Counted from the stretch's first letter, positions 36,601-48,177 are shown. The stretch: 64,000 nt of DNA from Scolanthus callimorphus (GCA_033964015.1 CM066920.1:6167912-6231911), one strand, 5' to 3'. A program made the numbers and translations. Notes: generated by a model from the letters alone, not told the origin.

Positions 36601-39600
36601 CCAATCTGTGCGATAGGGATCAAATTGAACCTTATGCATGTACCTATCTTTCTATGTTATTTTCCTGGGTCTGCGCGTTGGGTGCTACGACGCGATTTTT
36701 TTCCGGTCGCTGCTCCTAGACTAATATAGTAATTGTAATTAAAATTATTAGTTATACATGTATACATAGTTTCAAATATATCTAGATTTTATAGCTTTTA
36801 TATATTTTAGTACTCTTGTAAAGATTAATTTAATTCTGCCTTTGTCTGCAATTTTAATTCTAATGAACTATCCATCTATCTATTTATCTGATTTTGCCCG
36901 TTGGCCGGGAAATCCTCACAGAGCGAGGCTCCAATTATGAGGTTCCCTGTGGTGGGTTAGTAAGTTGTGAGCCCTGTACTGAGGGTGGACAACTTCTGAC
37001 GTCACAACTTTGAAAAATGTTTCTCAGGTTTCCTTGAGAATTTCTTCTCGGTGTTATCGCCAATTCTTAATTTTGTCAATACCTTTCAAAACATGCTACA
37101 AACAAGGAAATTGGTTGTGTAATATTCTATCTAAAAATTGTTTCCACATTGTGCCAAAAGTACTCGATTTCTTGGCAAATTTCCTCTTAATGGTCTAGCA
37201 GTCAAATCATTGACATTGAGACTTACGCTGAATCCGCTATCCAAGCCGAACGACGAAAGTGTCTTCCTGAAGTCCGTTAGGGTGGATCTAGATTGACGAG
37301 ATGCGCGTAGGAAATCGATCAGCTCGTCATCCGGGTCTTTACCACTTGCAATCTGGAACGTATAAATACATCAATCTGTCATTTTTTGCTAACTTGGGAG
37401 GACTGGGTCCGAGACGCGCGTAATAACAAGCCAAAATCAAAATGGCGGACGGATTGAGAACTCAAGTCTCTGTATTATTCCTCCAAGTTATCATTCAAAA
37501 TGTCGCTGTTTTCTTGAAACCTTTGCACATATTCATATCACAAGTGGATTTTGACACATCCTTATAAGGTAAAATAATGCAAATTTGGTTTTGGCCGTGA
37601 CACATAACACTGCGGCAAACGCACTCACAACTTCCTGTGAAATGAAAACAAAAGAAATAATCTACATAACAAAAATATCTCGTGCTTCTAGAAAATGCTC
37701 CACACACAATAGGTAAGCCCAAAAATTGCAGAGCAGCTAGAATATGATCAGAATATCTTTTTTCTGAACTTTTGCACCTCGCACTTTAAGGCTTGCACCC
37801 GAGGCGAAAATTATGGTTTAAAGTCAAAATTTATCGTTCGCTGTTGTTATGTAGATTTTTTTCAATTGTCTTCATTTCACAGGCCGGTGAATCTTTAGCG
37901 CATGTGAACTGCGTTTCGCCGCGGTGTCGACACATATCAAGATAACATTGTCTCTCTAGAGATCGAGTGGGCTTCCTGTGGTGTCCTGTCCCTTGACCGA
38001 TCCACTAAAGGCCACCATACACGGGCCGATTTTTCGTCGCAAGACAACAAATCCTGACTGTTGGCCCGTGTGTGGTGACTCGCGACGAGCTTACGACAAA
38101 ATATCGCGCGCCACCACACACGAGCCGATTTTTTGTCGGCGACGATTTGAAAATCAAACATGTTTGATAAGACGAGCGGACGAAAAATCTCGTCGTAAGC
38201 TCGTCGCGGGTCACCACACACGAGCCGATCAGTCAATATTTTTTGTCTTGCGACGAAGCATCGGCCCGTGTGTGGCGGCGCGCGATAATCTTACGACAGA
38301 AAATCCTGTCGGAATCGGCCCGTGTGTGGCGGCCTTAAGACAAATTGCGAAGTTTTGTACGCATGTGTTGACGAGGGGAGGACGTTTAGTGACAGTTATT
38401 AATATCTAAAAAGATTTTACTGCTGCACAAGCCCTAATACCTTCGCAAGTTTGAGTTCAAAGTTGTAGATCTCCATCATTCTATTCTCGCCAAAGACCAC
38501 TCCCAATTCTTTGCCTACTGCTTTCATATACCTGACGTATGCGTCACGCACCTGTCACACAATCATACAGCATAGACGTCAGGCATGGTTGTGAAAGTAG
38601 GATAATAAAAATAGCATATTTATACAGTATGGTAATGACCTGTTATTTTCTATACTGTCCGAAAATGTTTGATTTATTTTAAAATCTTCTCTAAAGAAAG
38701 AAAAAGGATCAATAATATTTATACCACAACGCGCGCGTTTTTCGAGTTCTGATTGGCTCTCAGCCGTGGGTACATAAGAGGACATACCACGGAACGCGCC
38801 ATCATCATCGCGCGCGCTAAAAAGAACCAACGAAAACACCGTTTGGTTGCGCGCGCGCTGCTTTTGCCTTTTTATTTTTGCCTTTTTGTTGTGGTATAAA
38901 ACAAATGTCCTCTGATTTTCCGTGGTATATCCTCTTATATACCACGGAATGACGTAATAAAGTGGTCAAAATGTACTGCGGACCCACTCGGCTGCGCCTC
39001 GTGAGTCCACAACATTTTGACCACTTTATTACGTCATTCCGTGGTATATAAGAGGACATACCACGGAAAATCAGAGGACATTTGTTAAGGAACAATATGT
39101 TTATTGTTGGTAGGATAGAGCGAATACAGAGCAGGAATTTTAATGCAACTTTTGTTCAATCATATATCAAATTCATATTCTTCAAATTTTCTCAAAAATT
39201 GGGAATAAGCTTTTGGTTATATATTGAAATGTGGCGAAGTTAGACATTTCATTTTTTATCATTTCCACTCCCTCAGCTATTTAAATAGCATGTTATAGTC
39301 AGATATATCTTCCTACTTTTTTCTTGTCCGCGTCCATACTAAAGTAGAACTTGTAGTTCATTCCGAGCTTAGCAGGCGAAAACTGGAAAAGACGAAATGG
39401 AAGTCTGGAGTTAGTCCGCATGCGTGCCACATAGGAAGACCAAGCCACACAAGAAATGAAACAAAGCACCAGAGACGTCTCCTTCATCTGCCTTCGTGAC
39501 TATTTTCATTTTCATTTTATTTTTAGGATATCAATGTAAGGTAATGTTGGGATTTAATGGGAAGGATGAAAGGGCCATGGATGAAACACTCTTCATGAAT

Positions 39601-42600
39601 GGAGGAGATGGGATAGGTGGCTCAGCTGGTATCCACGAGGCTTGTCTGGATAGGATGGGATGGGATGACGGACGGACGAATGGACATAAGATGAGATGAT
39701 ATGGGATATGAGTAGCCTGAATTTCATGCGTTCCTTCGCTCTCGAGGTGATCGTACTCCTCACTTTGCGAGATGAGACGCCTGAATTCACCTCGAAATTT
39801 TCTCCTTCATTACGTAATTTACTTACCCCAAATCGGTCAGTAGAATTTGTTTTGTTGCGTTTTACAGTAAGACGTGTAGTCGAACGATTCCATGACAACG
39901 CACGCACCCCAAAGCAAAAAAAAAGCATGCGAAATCCTCCCAATCCAGCCAATCAGGTGCCACAACTAGAAGGCGTGCGTTGTCTTGGAAACGTTGTAAA
40001 AAATAACAGTTTTTACTTGGCTGCGATTGCATAATACATATGAAAATCTCATAGTGAATTAGGCATCTGCTCTGGCAAAGTGAGCAGGTACAGCGGAGCC
40101 CAAATTTCGCCAAGGTTTTCATACATTTTCACTAAACTCAGCTCCCCCCCCCCATTTTGCCATACAATTTTACTAATGAGCCCCCAATTTGAAAACTGTT
40201 CCGCTGTCCCTGGTGAGGTACGATCGAGAGCGAAAGGACGGCTGGAATATCAGGCTAGGATTTGAGTCGATTGAAAAATGAATACAAATTACCCGTAGAA
40301 TAACTTTCGAGGAATCATACGCGTCAGTAATAGCATCAATCCCAAGAAAAGAGTGCACGTTCAGTTCTCGTAGTACTTTTCCCATACGTTTCAGTGTACC
40401 AAAGTTAGAATCGAAGTCACGAGTAACAGACCACCCTCCATACTCCTTAATGAGGTCCCTCAGGGGCTGGGACCCACGGGCCTCAATTGCACTAGTGTTC
40501 AAGCAAGAGTTATAAACTTGAACCGTTTTCATCACCGCTTCATTCTGCAAGAAAAAAAAACGATCGTTGTAGTGTGTTATTTCCGATCTACTTCGGTAGA
40601 TAAAGTATTTAGGTATGGGGAAAGGTTCAAGTGATCCTTCAGCTTTTCATTTATTTATTTATTTTATTTTATTAGCTTCGCCACTACTAATGTAACGGAG
40701 TTCCGTTATGTTGAAGCTGGGGTAGACTAGTCAAATGTAGAGTACGCAGGTTGACGACCACAATGACTATACTAGTTTTGTTGGTGGTATATGGGACTAC
40801 AAAAAGCGAGAATTTTGTCTATTTTTCTAAAGCAATTCTTTTAAGTGACAATGAACTACACTCATGAAGACGTAGAGAATGACACCAAATTGACAACATT
40901 CGGTTACTATGGTAACGGGCCAACGCCCTTTTTACTGTGTTTTTCTCTCTTTGTCGTTACACCTCTAGCTCATTTACTATTTATCTCAAAGCCTTCAAAC
41001 TTTCAGGTGTTTTTGCAGAGGTAATGGGCGATCTTATGAGCCAGAAATATTTTTATCTATTGAATAAAATCAAGATAAATAATACAAATATTGAAAAAAT
41101 ACCAAATTTTCAAACAAATTTCTAAAGAAACTAATCGCTACAGGAGAGTAAATTGCAAAGTCTTGTTATATTTCTGGTTCATTAGCTTGAGTTATTACTC
41201 TCCTATAAGTATTCTAAGTTTCACTCAAATTGATTTAATACTTTTGAAGATATTTGTATTAAGGCAACAGTGACTGCCAGAAAATTCACTTTCTGAGAAA
41301 AACAGATTTTAAGTCTTGGAAGACCATTTTCTACAATAAAGAGCTTAATATAAATCCAATAATCAAGTTAAAACTCTCCTGCAGCATAGGTTAGTCCTTC
41401 TGCCTGTTGGTTTTTGTCAGCTTTTTTCTTTCTTTGGCCTCCGAGGACTTTTCTCTTTTCTCTTCTTCTCTTTTTAACATCGGCTCTCTCTTTAAAATCT
41501 GCATTATAGACTCGTAGAGTATCCAGTCTTGAGCAACCCTCCGTCTGTATACTTCCCAATTGGAACTCCTAGGGCTACAAACAGATCACATGCTGTTGTG
41601 GCACCCTTATTAAAGTTGCAGACTGCATCATAGAGACCAAACTCATCAAGTCTCTGCCGACATAGATCTCCTTTGGTACCCTTTGCCAAATCATGGCATT
41701 GAAAGCCTCATTCTGGTTTTGTGTTTTCCCGTGTAAGCATTTGCCAACCAACTCATCTTGGCTAAGCCTCTGATAGACTGGCTTGATGGCCTCCAAAACA
41801 TCACGGGGTAGTCCAGGGCCATGTTTATAGTTTTCTAAGCCTTTATTTGCCTTATATCGCTGATACTTGCACCAGCTGGTGGCTCCCACTGGGCAGCGAT
41901 CATAATACGCAATACTTGGCATTGGAGGCACAGTGGAACAGGCTGGCTAGAACTGCCTTCTTCATTCCTTCAAGGTCTCCTGTGTTTGACCTTATGGCAA
42001 TGCCATAATAGTTCTGAAGTTTATCTATCATGGCATCTGTGAGTTTGCCGGCTTTCCCTCCCAGATTTCCTTGTTCTTTCTTCAGTTTACGTAGGGCGGT
42101 GCCCACCCTCTTTTGTACATGCCCAATGCACTCTTTTCCCCACTTCAGGACCATCAGGCAAATAGACATCCTTGACTTGCTTATGGCCAAAGAGCTCTGC
42201 ATAAATTAAATTATGCTTCTCAATTGAGCGCTTAAAGATCCTTTCAGTGCCTCCAGTTTCCATCGCAGGGGAAGATCTCTTGTAATTGGCCTTACAGTTG
42301 TTGTGGTCAGCCCTCCACATTCGGTACTCCTTGTCTAGGTGTTGTCGGCATTGCTTAGGGACGTGTCATTATTTAGCGGGGGGGGAGGGCTCCTATTTTT
42401 GTGGGGAGGGTCCTAATTTTTTTCGCGTGTCTAAAGGGAGGGTCCAAATTTTTTTCACTCCTGTTTGGGGGAGGGTCATAATTTTTTCATCAAATTGGAC
42501 GATGAAGAGGGTAAAACAGATGGCGATAGTGGTTATTTCAGCAACTTCTCTATAAAATTTCGGCGCGCTTCGCGCGCATAAACAATGACATCTAATATAC

Positions 42601-45600
42601 GCTTTGAGCAATAACGACACTACCCTGACGCCGTTTACAAGAACAAGTGTATCTTGACGAGGAAAAGCAGACTCTCCCAAAAATGGCCTTGGCAAGTCAC
42701 TATATATTTGAAAGAAGACCCCATAGGTACGCGTGAGTTTTCGACGTTACAAGCATAGAAATTCGTCCGTTGGGCCGCGCTTCGCGCACATGAATATTAA
42801 TAACTTCTTCATTTGCGGCGCGCAGTTGTGCGCATGAATAATGATGATGAGCCCATCATTAGAAGCTTTCATCTAACCTTTATATGTAGCGCACTTCCTT
42901 GGCTCCTGACAGGCTTTGTTTATTATACCGAACACAACACATGTTCATATACCCTTTCTCTGAGGCTTCATGAAATGCGTTTATCAAAATTCGGGCGCGC
43001 TTCGCGCGCAACGAAAGATATGCGTCCCCCTTTTTCGGCAAAATTTCTTCAGTACTATAGGTCAAATAGGGGACGGGAGAGGTGGGATCACGTTAATCAT
43101 TCTCCTCATAGAGGCAGGATCACTGCATTTTCCCCGTGTATTACCCAAAATCCTCACGTAAATACTCTAAGGCGATAAATAATAACCGCGGTTCCTTAGC
43201 TTTGGCAGAAGTAAGAAAAAAGTATTTCTATATTAAGAAGAATGAAAGAGACATTGCATCACTCGGACAATAGTCTATCTGACAGGTTTTTTCAGAAATA
43301 AATTACATGGGGGAGGGTCCCAATTTTTTTTACCTACGATTTGGGGAGGGTCACATTTTTTTTGTCATGTTCAAGGGGAGGGTCGTAATTTTTTTTAGCC
43401 TTGTTTGAAAAAATGGGAGCCCCCCCCCCCCCCCCCCCCGGTAAATAATGACACGTCCCTTACACAATTGAGTAAGGGCTTCGACATCTAGGATCTTCCC
43501 AGTTTCAATAGAAATCGCCGCTACACATCCGTTATGCGAAGAATAGCCTCGCCTCTGCCACGTGCCATCGCATGAGACAGCACAATGTGTAGGGTTATCA
43601 CCTTCGCATCCGTTGAAAGTCTTGATTTCTTCAGCTGCCTCGGCCATGTTTTTCTCCGCTAAAGTGTTTCAAATGTTTTGCTATATAGTCATAGGTTTTA
43701 CTGTACGCCTTTGTCGATGGCGGAGGAGGCATATTCATGAGAACGCAAAATTTGGTTGCCCCTCTATGGCCCCTGCCAAGCGACCTCATCGAGTAAACAA
43801 TAATGCGCCGATTAACCTCGAAGCTTTTGCTTCTTGGAACTGTAGAATTCCTTCACAAAGCCACAAACACTGCAGATCAAACGCAAGTTCGAAGCGCATC
43901 CCTTTCTTTTTAGCTCATTCTCCATCAGTTGTAGACTGAACTCGGCACATTCTGGACATCGAACACATGCAAACACGCTGTTCAATATTTCCATGTCGAA
44001 TAACCTATAGCCTGTTATTGTCCTTGTCCCCGATTCTTTGGCTTGTTCATGAGAACATTCCGCTTCCTCTGTCTTCTTTGAGACCGAAGATAGCTTCAGT
44101 TTCTTAGCAGATATAGATTCCCCGCCGACTTTGGGGTCGGGACAAAACGTGGCCTAGGCCATGGCCTACCCTGTGGCCTACCCTATGGCCTACCCTGTAT
44201 TTTCTTTTTAAAGCTCTGAAAACAGGTAAACTCAAAATATAATGCCTCTTGACAGGTAGTCAACATAAACAAACGCATAAACAACCTGTCAATCAAATAT
44301 TTCTGACGTCATTACTAACGTTTTCTCCTAAAAATTTTTAACTCTGCGAATTTCTAATATACAACCGCCAAATTATTTTGCACATCGGTTATTGTCACCT
44401 GTCAATTACAATGTGATGACGTCATCGATCACGTGATTTCACAAAACTGCTTATAACTCCGCGAATTTTCAGAGTAAGACCGTCAAACTTTGTCAATATC
44501 CCTCTGGCACATTGCAAACTGGCAAATATTAATCAAAACTGCTCATAACTCCGCGAATTTGTAGAATACGGCCATCAAACTTTGACAACATCCCCTCTGG
44601 CACATTGCAATTATCACAATAATTATTTATTCCAGGCGCGTAGCCAGACATTTTTACGAGGTACGCCACTGCATTGTTTTCATAGCTCAACTCCCATTTT
44701 GTGCTGTATATTTATTGTATTTTTGGGGGCTTCACGAGGTCGGCAAATACGTAATCGCGTACTGGTAGCTGCGCGCCTGTATTAAAGGCCCATCACCAAC
44801 CGAGAGCCTTTGCGGACTCTTAGCCAATCAGAGCACCCGAAAAACAATGGAACAATTTGAAGACAAAAGAAAACGGGGCGCAAAGGCTCCCGGTTGGTGA
44901 TGGGCCTTTAAAGTGCTACTAATGCTTTTCGAGACTTTTTGAGCAAAATCCTCTAATCAAGTAATGAGCTTCTATGAAAAAAATTTTCGATTCGGTTAAA
45001 TCCTGATTTTTTAGGAATCACTTCATATTGCAAATTTCCCGCCATCTTTGAAACACTTAACTCCGCTGACTGCATTTGTTTCTTTTGAGATCGCAGGCTC
45101 ATTACAAGATAACCGGTGCGCGTGAGTGCGCGCGCTATCTGTCACAACAAGCGGAGGAATCTTTTATTCTTTTTAATGAGTTTTTAAAGCGAGAACAGTT
45201 TATTGTGAGTACAACATCGGGTTTGCACAAAATTTCTTCTTCGCAGTAGTCGCTAAAATACCCGACATTTTCTGTGTTTCTTTCCGGTAGCACCGCTCAA
45301 GAAGACCATTTTCAAAATGGCTTTTGCTGTTCTAGACGTGGGTCCTTTATCATCCCACTATTATAAATAACGGGGTATGACATTGAAATTTAATATTAGC
45401 TATTTCACACCATAAAGGACCCTCATAGAGGACAGATAGAGGCTATTTTATTCGACGGAAATAATACGTGACAAACGGTAATGGCGGCAACCGTTGTCAC
45501 TGAAATCTAAAATCTCCACTCGCATTCAATGTTCTGACGTTAAAAACTTTAAAGATCAATAATTTAAGCAACAAAGAAATACATATCAATAAATGGCCTA

Positions 45601-48038
45601 CATTCCACTAATACCAACATCGCAAAAGAACGATAAAACTAGGGAATTCTTGCCAAGAATATGCTGTAAACTGAGAAGACGACTTGAACCTTGAACGTCC
45701 TTATTTGGGCATTGCTTTGATCTTGGCCGCGCGAAGACGATCCGTGAGGGAGACTGGTAAGTGTTTCAAAGATGGCGGGAAAATTCCAATATGAAATGAT
45801 TCGTAAAAAATTCAGGATTTAACCGAATCGAAATTTTTTTTCACAGAAGTTCACTACTTGATTAGAGGATTTGCTCAAAAAGTCTCTCAAAAAGCATTAG
45901 TAGCACTTTAAGGTCTCGTGAAAGGTAAAAGTTTAAAAATCCATAATATGGCTTTTCTTCCCGAAATTCATTTGATACAGTCCTAAAGTATATTTCTAAA
46001 CCCTCAAATGACGCGTGAACTGTTTTCCTAGGCATCAATTTCCCATTCTTTTGTATTGCCCGGCACTCATTTCACTTTACACGCTTTTTCTAGCACTTTA
46101 ATTTTCGGTCAAATTTTCACCTTCACGAAGCTCCTGTCCCCGCACAATTTAAGATATCGGCGTCAAATTTTCTGTGCCGTTAGAAAATGATAACTAAAAA
46201 ACTGTGTGAGGGAATTTTCATTTTTTACTTGAAAAAGATTTTATGATAAATTTTGCGGTCACAAACTGTAAAAAATGCGACTTTCAATCGCGACCTGATA
46301 TTTAACCATTATCCTGCGAGATTGCGCAGAATATCGTCTGATACTTAGCCGACGAGGGACGAAGTCCCGAGTTGGCTAAAATCAGACGACATTCTGCAAA
46401 ATCGAGCAGGATAATGGTTTTATTATTCAGCACATCGATAGCACAAAAACCCCAGAAAAAATGACTTTTGTGTATTATTTACGAGCTCAAAACATCATAT
46501 TTTCCTCAGAGACGGATATCGCAGGATAGCTGTCATGTACAGAAGACAGCTATTGGCGTTCCAATGACCATATTTGGGCAGTGCATCGATGTGCTGAATA
46601 ATAATTTCGTATATATGCAAAATATCGAAAATCGCTGACACGGTTTTGCAGTTCGTTTCTCCGAGACTAAAATCTGATAAAGTGTGAAATTGTGCAACAA
46701 ACCGCTAGTGGTCTGGAGCTTCTCAAGTAAACAAGGTAGTTTTTAGTTCGGGGTCTTAAAAATACAAGAAACATTTAAACTCCGATAAACTAAACAGCTT
46801 CATAAGATAGAGCAATCTTTTAGCTTTAAAATAATATATAGCTGATTATCATAGCATAAATTGCGACGCGACGAGAATTTTTTCCGAAGACACCCCTCAC
46901 GGGTTTACAGAGACCTTAACGTTATTTCGAGATTTCTAAACACATACCTCCAGCTAATATCGAATAAAAGCAATAACAAAGGATTGGCCGCCAAGGGTAG
47001 ACATACCTTGGAATAGTTTGTAGTTGCAGTCTCGAGAGCGTTCTTCAGGACCTTGTAATTATTCTCAGCCAACATCTTGAATCCAGACATGTAGGTTTCA
47101 TTGACATTCAGGGCGTGTATTTGCTGCCATCCACCGCACGCGTAACTGTAGAAATCGTGACATGGATTCACGTTTTTGTTCATTCTCTTGGAAAGTTCTA
47201 GAAGAAAAAAGTATTTTTAAAACTATGCCAGAGTTTTAGATGATTCACAGTTGCAATGGAGTTAAAGAGTGCCAATTTGCTTACGATTGGAAGATATATC
47301 ATTCTCAAGATATTGAACGAATTCGTACGAAACGACCGCACAACCCATTTTAACAGTTATAATAATAATAATAATAATAATGGTTTAATAGCAGTACTTC
47401 CACTAGGTGGCTCTTCGCCTACTATATCTATGTTAAAATCAATAGATTGAGAACTATATATATACTAATATACTAATAAAATGGTACTAATACAAAATCA
47501 TAATGATACTATTTGAAAAATAGCTATAAAAAATTTAAATATATAAAATATAAATATGTCATAATAATGCTACATTTTACATTTATACAAGTATTTACAA
47601 GCATTTGCGCGCATTAGATCAAAGAAAAAACGTAAAAAGAGAAAGGGAATAATTCCTAAGTATGCAGACGAAATGGAATTTAGTTCAACTTCAACGAATT
47701 AACAGGATTGATTTTACCCTACCTTTAGTTAGAGAAAAACATTCTGAAGTGTTGCAAACAAGGTTGCGCTTTGGTGAGGGCTTTGGCGTAGGCTTTGGCG
47801 TGGGTTGAGGAGTTCTTGCCGCTGGATTATCTGTGTCAGGATCAGGAGCATTCGGACGGGACTTGCTGTGTGAAGCTTCCACGGCATGAATTATGGCAAA
47901 AATCACACAACCAAGGACGAATAGCCCCGCCACCAAGATCAACGCATATCGGGTTCTTTTTGACTTCTTTAGTCTGGTAATAAGAGCATCCTGTTGGTCG
48001 ACCAGGAGACATTCAGTATCAACTGTTGAGAGATCCAT
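24681..48038 (-). CDS. M13 zinc metallopeptidase, neprilysin/ECE family (18 exons)
   Basis: Exons (high to low): 48038-47723, 47197-47007, 40544-40293, 39382-39317, 38551-38441, 37352-37227, 34214-34090, 33401-33077, 30377-30300, 29952-29852, 29410-29352, 29246-29195, 28484-28417, 27531-27407, 26224-26159, 26063-25968, 24949-24873, 24780-24681. All have GT/AG borders and matching phases; total 2334 bases, 777 residues. It is a predicted type II membrane ectopeptidase cutting small peptides. Seen: a short cytoplasmic tail, membrane helix about 31-53, a Thr-Pro-Lys stalk, then [14 protein letters not shown]. The zinc site is GHEITHGFD (His614, Glu615, His618) with third ligand Glu674 in NENIADNGA, and Asp678. 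The C-terminus [10 protein letters not shown] is family-typical. Oddities: NGYY (573-576) where NAFY/NAYY is usual, and VLLAG where VFPAG is usual. The start is the first ATG in frame. Neprilysin versus ECE subtype is not decided. Confidence 0.93.
25560..25815. repeat. CTTGACAAGGAAA-type inverted repeat
   Basis: Many copies of TTGTCAAGGAAA and its complement, with GTGTAGAC/GTCTACAC, fold across this block in the intron between the exons at 25968 and 24949. Probably a MITE with repeated subterminal motifs. Confidence 0.6.
27114..27184. repeat. Hairpin in an M13 intron
   Basis: ATCCTCGCGAGCCAGGGTCC pairs with the complement ending ...GCGCGCGAGGAT at 27184, with small mismatches and a short C/G loop. 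Non-coding foldback. Confidence 0.65.
27559..27882. mobile_element. Foldback element with about 125-bp arms
   Basis: CCTCGTTCCCATGGTCTTCT at 27559 is mirrored by its complement ending GGGAACGAGG at 27882. Pairing continues through GATGGCGGGTCACT and CCACAGGGAGACCGCC toward a loop at about 27690-27760. MITE-like, in the intron between the exons at 28417 and 27531. Confidence 0.7.
28099..28326. mobile_element. CAGGGGCGTAGC-ended MITE with CTAAG flanks
   Basis: CAGGGGCGTAGCCAGG at 28099 faces the complement of CAGGGGCGTAGCTAG at 28326. CTAAG flanks it on both sides (28094-28098 and 28327-28331). The interior has long G and C runs. The ends look hAT-like, but a 5-bp duplication is shorter than the usual 8, so the superfamily is open. 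Confidence 0.7.
28497..28870 (-). mobile_element. Non-LTR retrotransposon fragment (reverse transcriptase 3' part)
   Basis: The translated frame reads [20 protein letters not shown], then [20 protein letters not shown], then [20 protein letters not shown]. This is characteristic of the C-terminal region of Jockey/CR1/RTE-type ORF2 proteins. The fragment stops only about a dozen bases before the acceptor of the M13 exon carrying HEITH, so the open frame appears fused to it. The rest of the element is absent. Confidence 0.75.
29040..29170. repeat. 48-bp tandem repeat, about 2.7 copies
   Basis: The unit GGAGGTAGAAAATGCAACG ... GCGGATGGACGCG repeats with a period near 48 bases and a few changes. 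It lies in the M13 intron between the exons at 29195 and 28484. The ORFs in it are repeat products. Confidence 0.7.
31010..32705. repeat. Dispersed repeat with GACGTCATCTGC, three copies
   Basis: Copies near 31015-31105, 32490-32600 and 32650-32705 share GACGTCATCTGC, AAATAAGG and, in the first two, AAATCAAGC(A/G)TTCTGAATCTGA. Between them are C/G homopolymer tracts (31153-31186, 32416-32434) and a row of AAAGTTGCTC motifs (31909-31995). All lie in the M13 intron between the exons at 33077 and 30377. No other gene seen. Confidence 0.5.
34341..35573. mobile_element. Nested inverted elements built on GTTGCGCGACAAGTTG
   Basis: An outer inverted pair (CATCCCAGTAAACCGCTGCA near 34350; complement near 35100-35115) surrounds an inner element, 34574-35017, whose ends begin AAGCCGGGGAAA and CTCAACTTGTCGCGCAAC. 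A second, inverted copy of the inner element lies at 35152-35573. GTTGCGCGACAAGTTG or its complement recurs about ten times. This suggests an element inserted within another and later duplicated head to head. All in the M13 intron between the exons at 37227 and 34214. Confidence 0.65.
36886..36960. repeat. Dispersed repeat shared with 55750-55830
   Basis: GCCGGGAAATCCTCACAGAG ... GGCTCCAATTA is nearly identical at 55750-55830, where it continues into GTGGTGGGTTAGTA. Type unknown; both copies are intronic. Confidence 0.6.
38009..38335. mobile_element. MITE with TAA target duplication (PIF/Harbinger-like)
   Basis: AGGCCACCATACACGGGCCG at 38009 is paired with the complement of AGGCCGCCACACACGGGCCG ending at 38335; TAA flanks both sides (38006-38008 and 38336-38338). 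Subterminal CACACACGAGCCGAT motifs repeat inside. A 3-bp T/A-rich duplication fits PIF/Harbinger. In the M13 intron between the exons at 38441 and 37352. Confidence 0.7.
38900..39086. repeat. 187-bp foldback with about 75-bp arms
   Basis: AACAAATGTCCTCTGATTTT at 38900 is mirrored at 39086. Arms pair almost completely around a loop at about 38975-39010. TAAGAGGACATACCACGGAA also appears at about 38771-38793, so related sequence lies next door. In an M13 intron. Confidence 0.75.
39715..39990. repeat. Dispersed repeat also present near 23313-23690
   Basis: TCCTCACTTTGCGAGATGAG, then ATTCCATGACAACGCACGC, occurs in the same order at about 23340-23670. Here a short inverted partner (GCGTGCGTTGTCTTGGAA, about 39973) follows. 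Diverged copies of one element. Confidence 0.5.
41368..43994 (-). pseudogene. Mutator-like transposase pseudogene, interrupted by a second element
   Basis: The pieces read in order on the minus strand: a zinc-ribbon-like start ([22 protein letters not shown]), [17 protein letters not shown], then [16 protein letters not shown] and [16 protein letters not shown]. After an inserted element come [57 protein letters not shown], and a basic tail ([20 protein letters not shown]) to a stop at 41368. These blocks match the Mutator-like transposase domain common in anthozoan genomes. At least four frame shifts break it, so it is inactive. It sits in intron 2 of the M13 gene. Terminal repeats of this element were not identified. 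Confidence 0.85.
42358..43459. mobile_element. 1.1-kb DNA element inside the transposase, TTA target duplication
   Basis: An 18-bp perfect inverted end, GGGACGTGTCATTATTTA, stands at 42358-42375 and 43442-43459, with TTA on both sides (42355-42357 and 43460-43462). Subterminal sequence has long G/C runs and GGGAGGGTC(C)(A/T)AATTTTTTT motifs in both arms. The interior contains CGCGCTTCGCGCGCA repeats and no transposase, so it is non-autonomous. TTA fits PIF/Harbinger or a related 3-bp superfamily. Confidence 0.85.
44335..44600. repeat. Three diverged tandem units
   Basis: Units starting near 44335, 44450 and 44545 share AACTC(C/T)GCGAATTT and CCGTCAAACTTTG-like text, and the last two share CCTCTGGCACATTGCAA. 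Non-coding. Confidence 0.55.
44633..44779. mobile_element. MITE with CAGGCGCGTAGC ends
   Basis: CAGGCGCGTAGCCAG at 44633 faces the complement of CAGGCGCGCAGCTACC at 44779. Flanks are TATTC and TATTA, a near-match 5-bp duplication. The ends resemble the element at 28099-28326. Confidence 0.6.
44786..44907. mobile_element. 122-bp TTAA-flanked MITE
   Basis: Inverted ends begin AGGCCCATCACCAACCG and pair for about 30 bases. TTAA lies at 44782-44785 and 44908-44911. TTAA targets are used by piggyBac and Kolobok superfamilies. Confidence 0.8.
44912..45907. mobile_element. 996-bp TTAA-flanked element with about 150-bp inverted ends
   Basis: AGTGCTACTAATGCTTTT at 44912 and its complement ending at 45907 begin arms of about 150 bases that include ATCCTCTAATCAAGTA and CCCGCCATCTTTGAAACACTT. 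TTAA stands at 44908-44911 (shared with the preceding element) and 45908-45911. The interior has no transposase ORF. Confidence 0.8.
46302..46604. mobile_element. 303-bp double-hairpin element, copy 1
   Basis: TTAACCATTATCCTGC opens a first hairpin (partner GCAGGATAATGGTT); a second hairpin follows (TTATTCAGCACATCGAT and its complement at the end). A copy at 51908-52209 differs by only a handful of bases, so the family moved recently. This copy is in M13 intron 2. Confidence 0.8.
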
Positions 48039-48177
48039 GCCGTAATTACACAGAACTTTGTTCCACAAGGAAGTAAATCCTTACTAGCGGAAGAGGAAAA
48101 ACCATCGAAGCGTGGATCGAAAGTATACTGCACGTGGTCTAATGAAACTTAATGAGGACACAAGGCCTGGAAACCAA

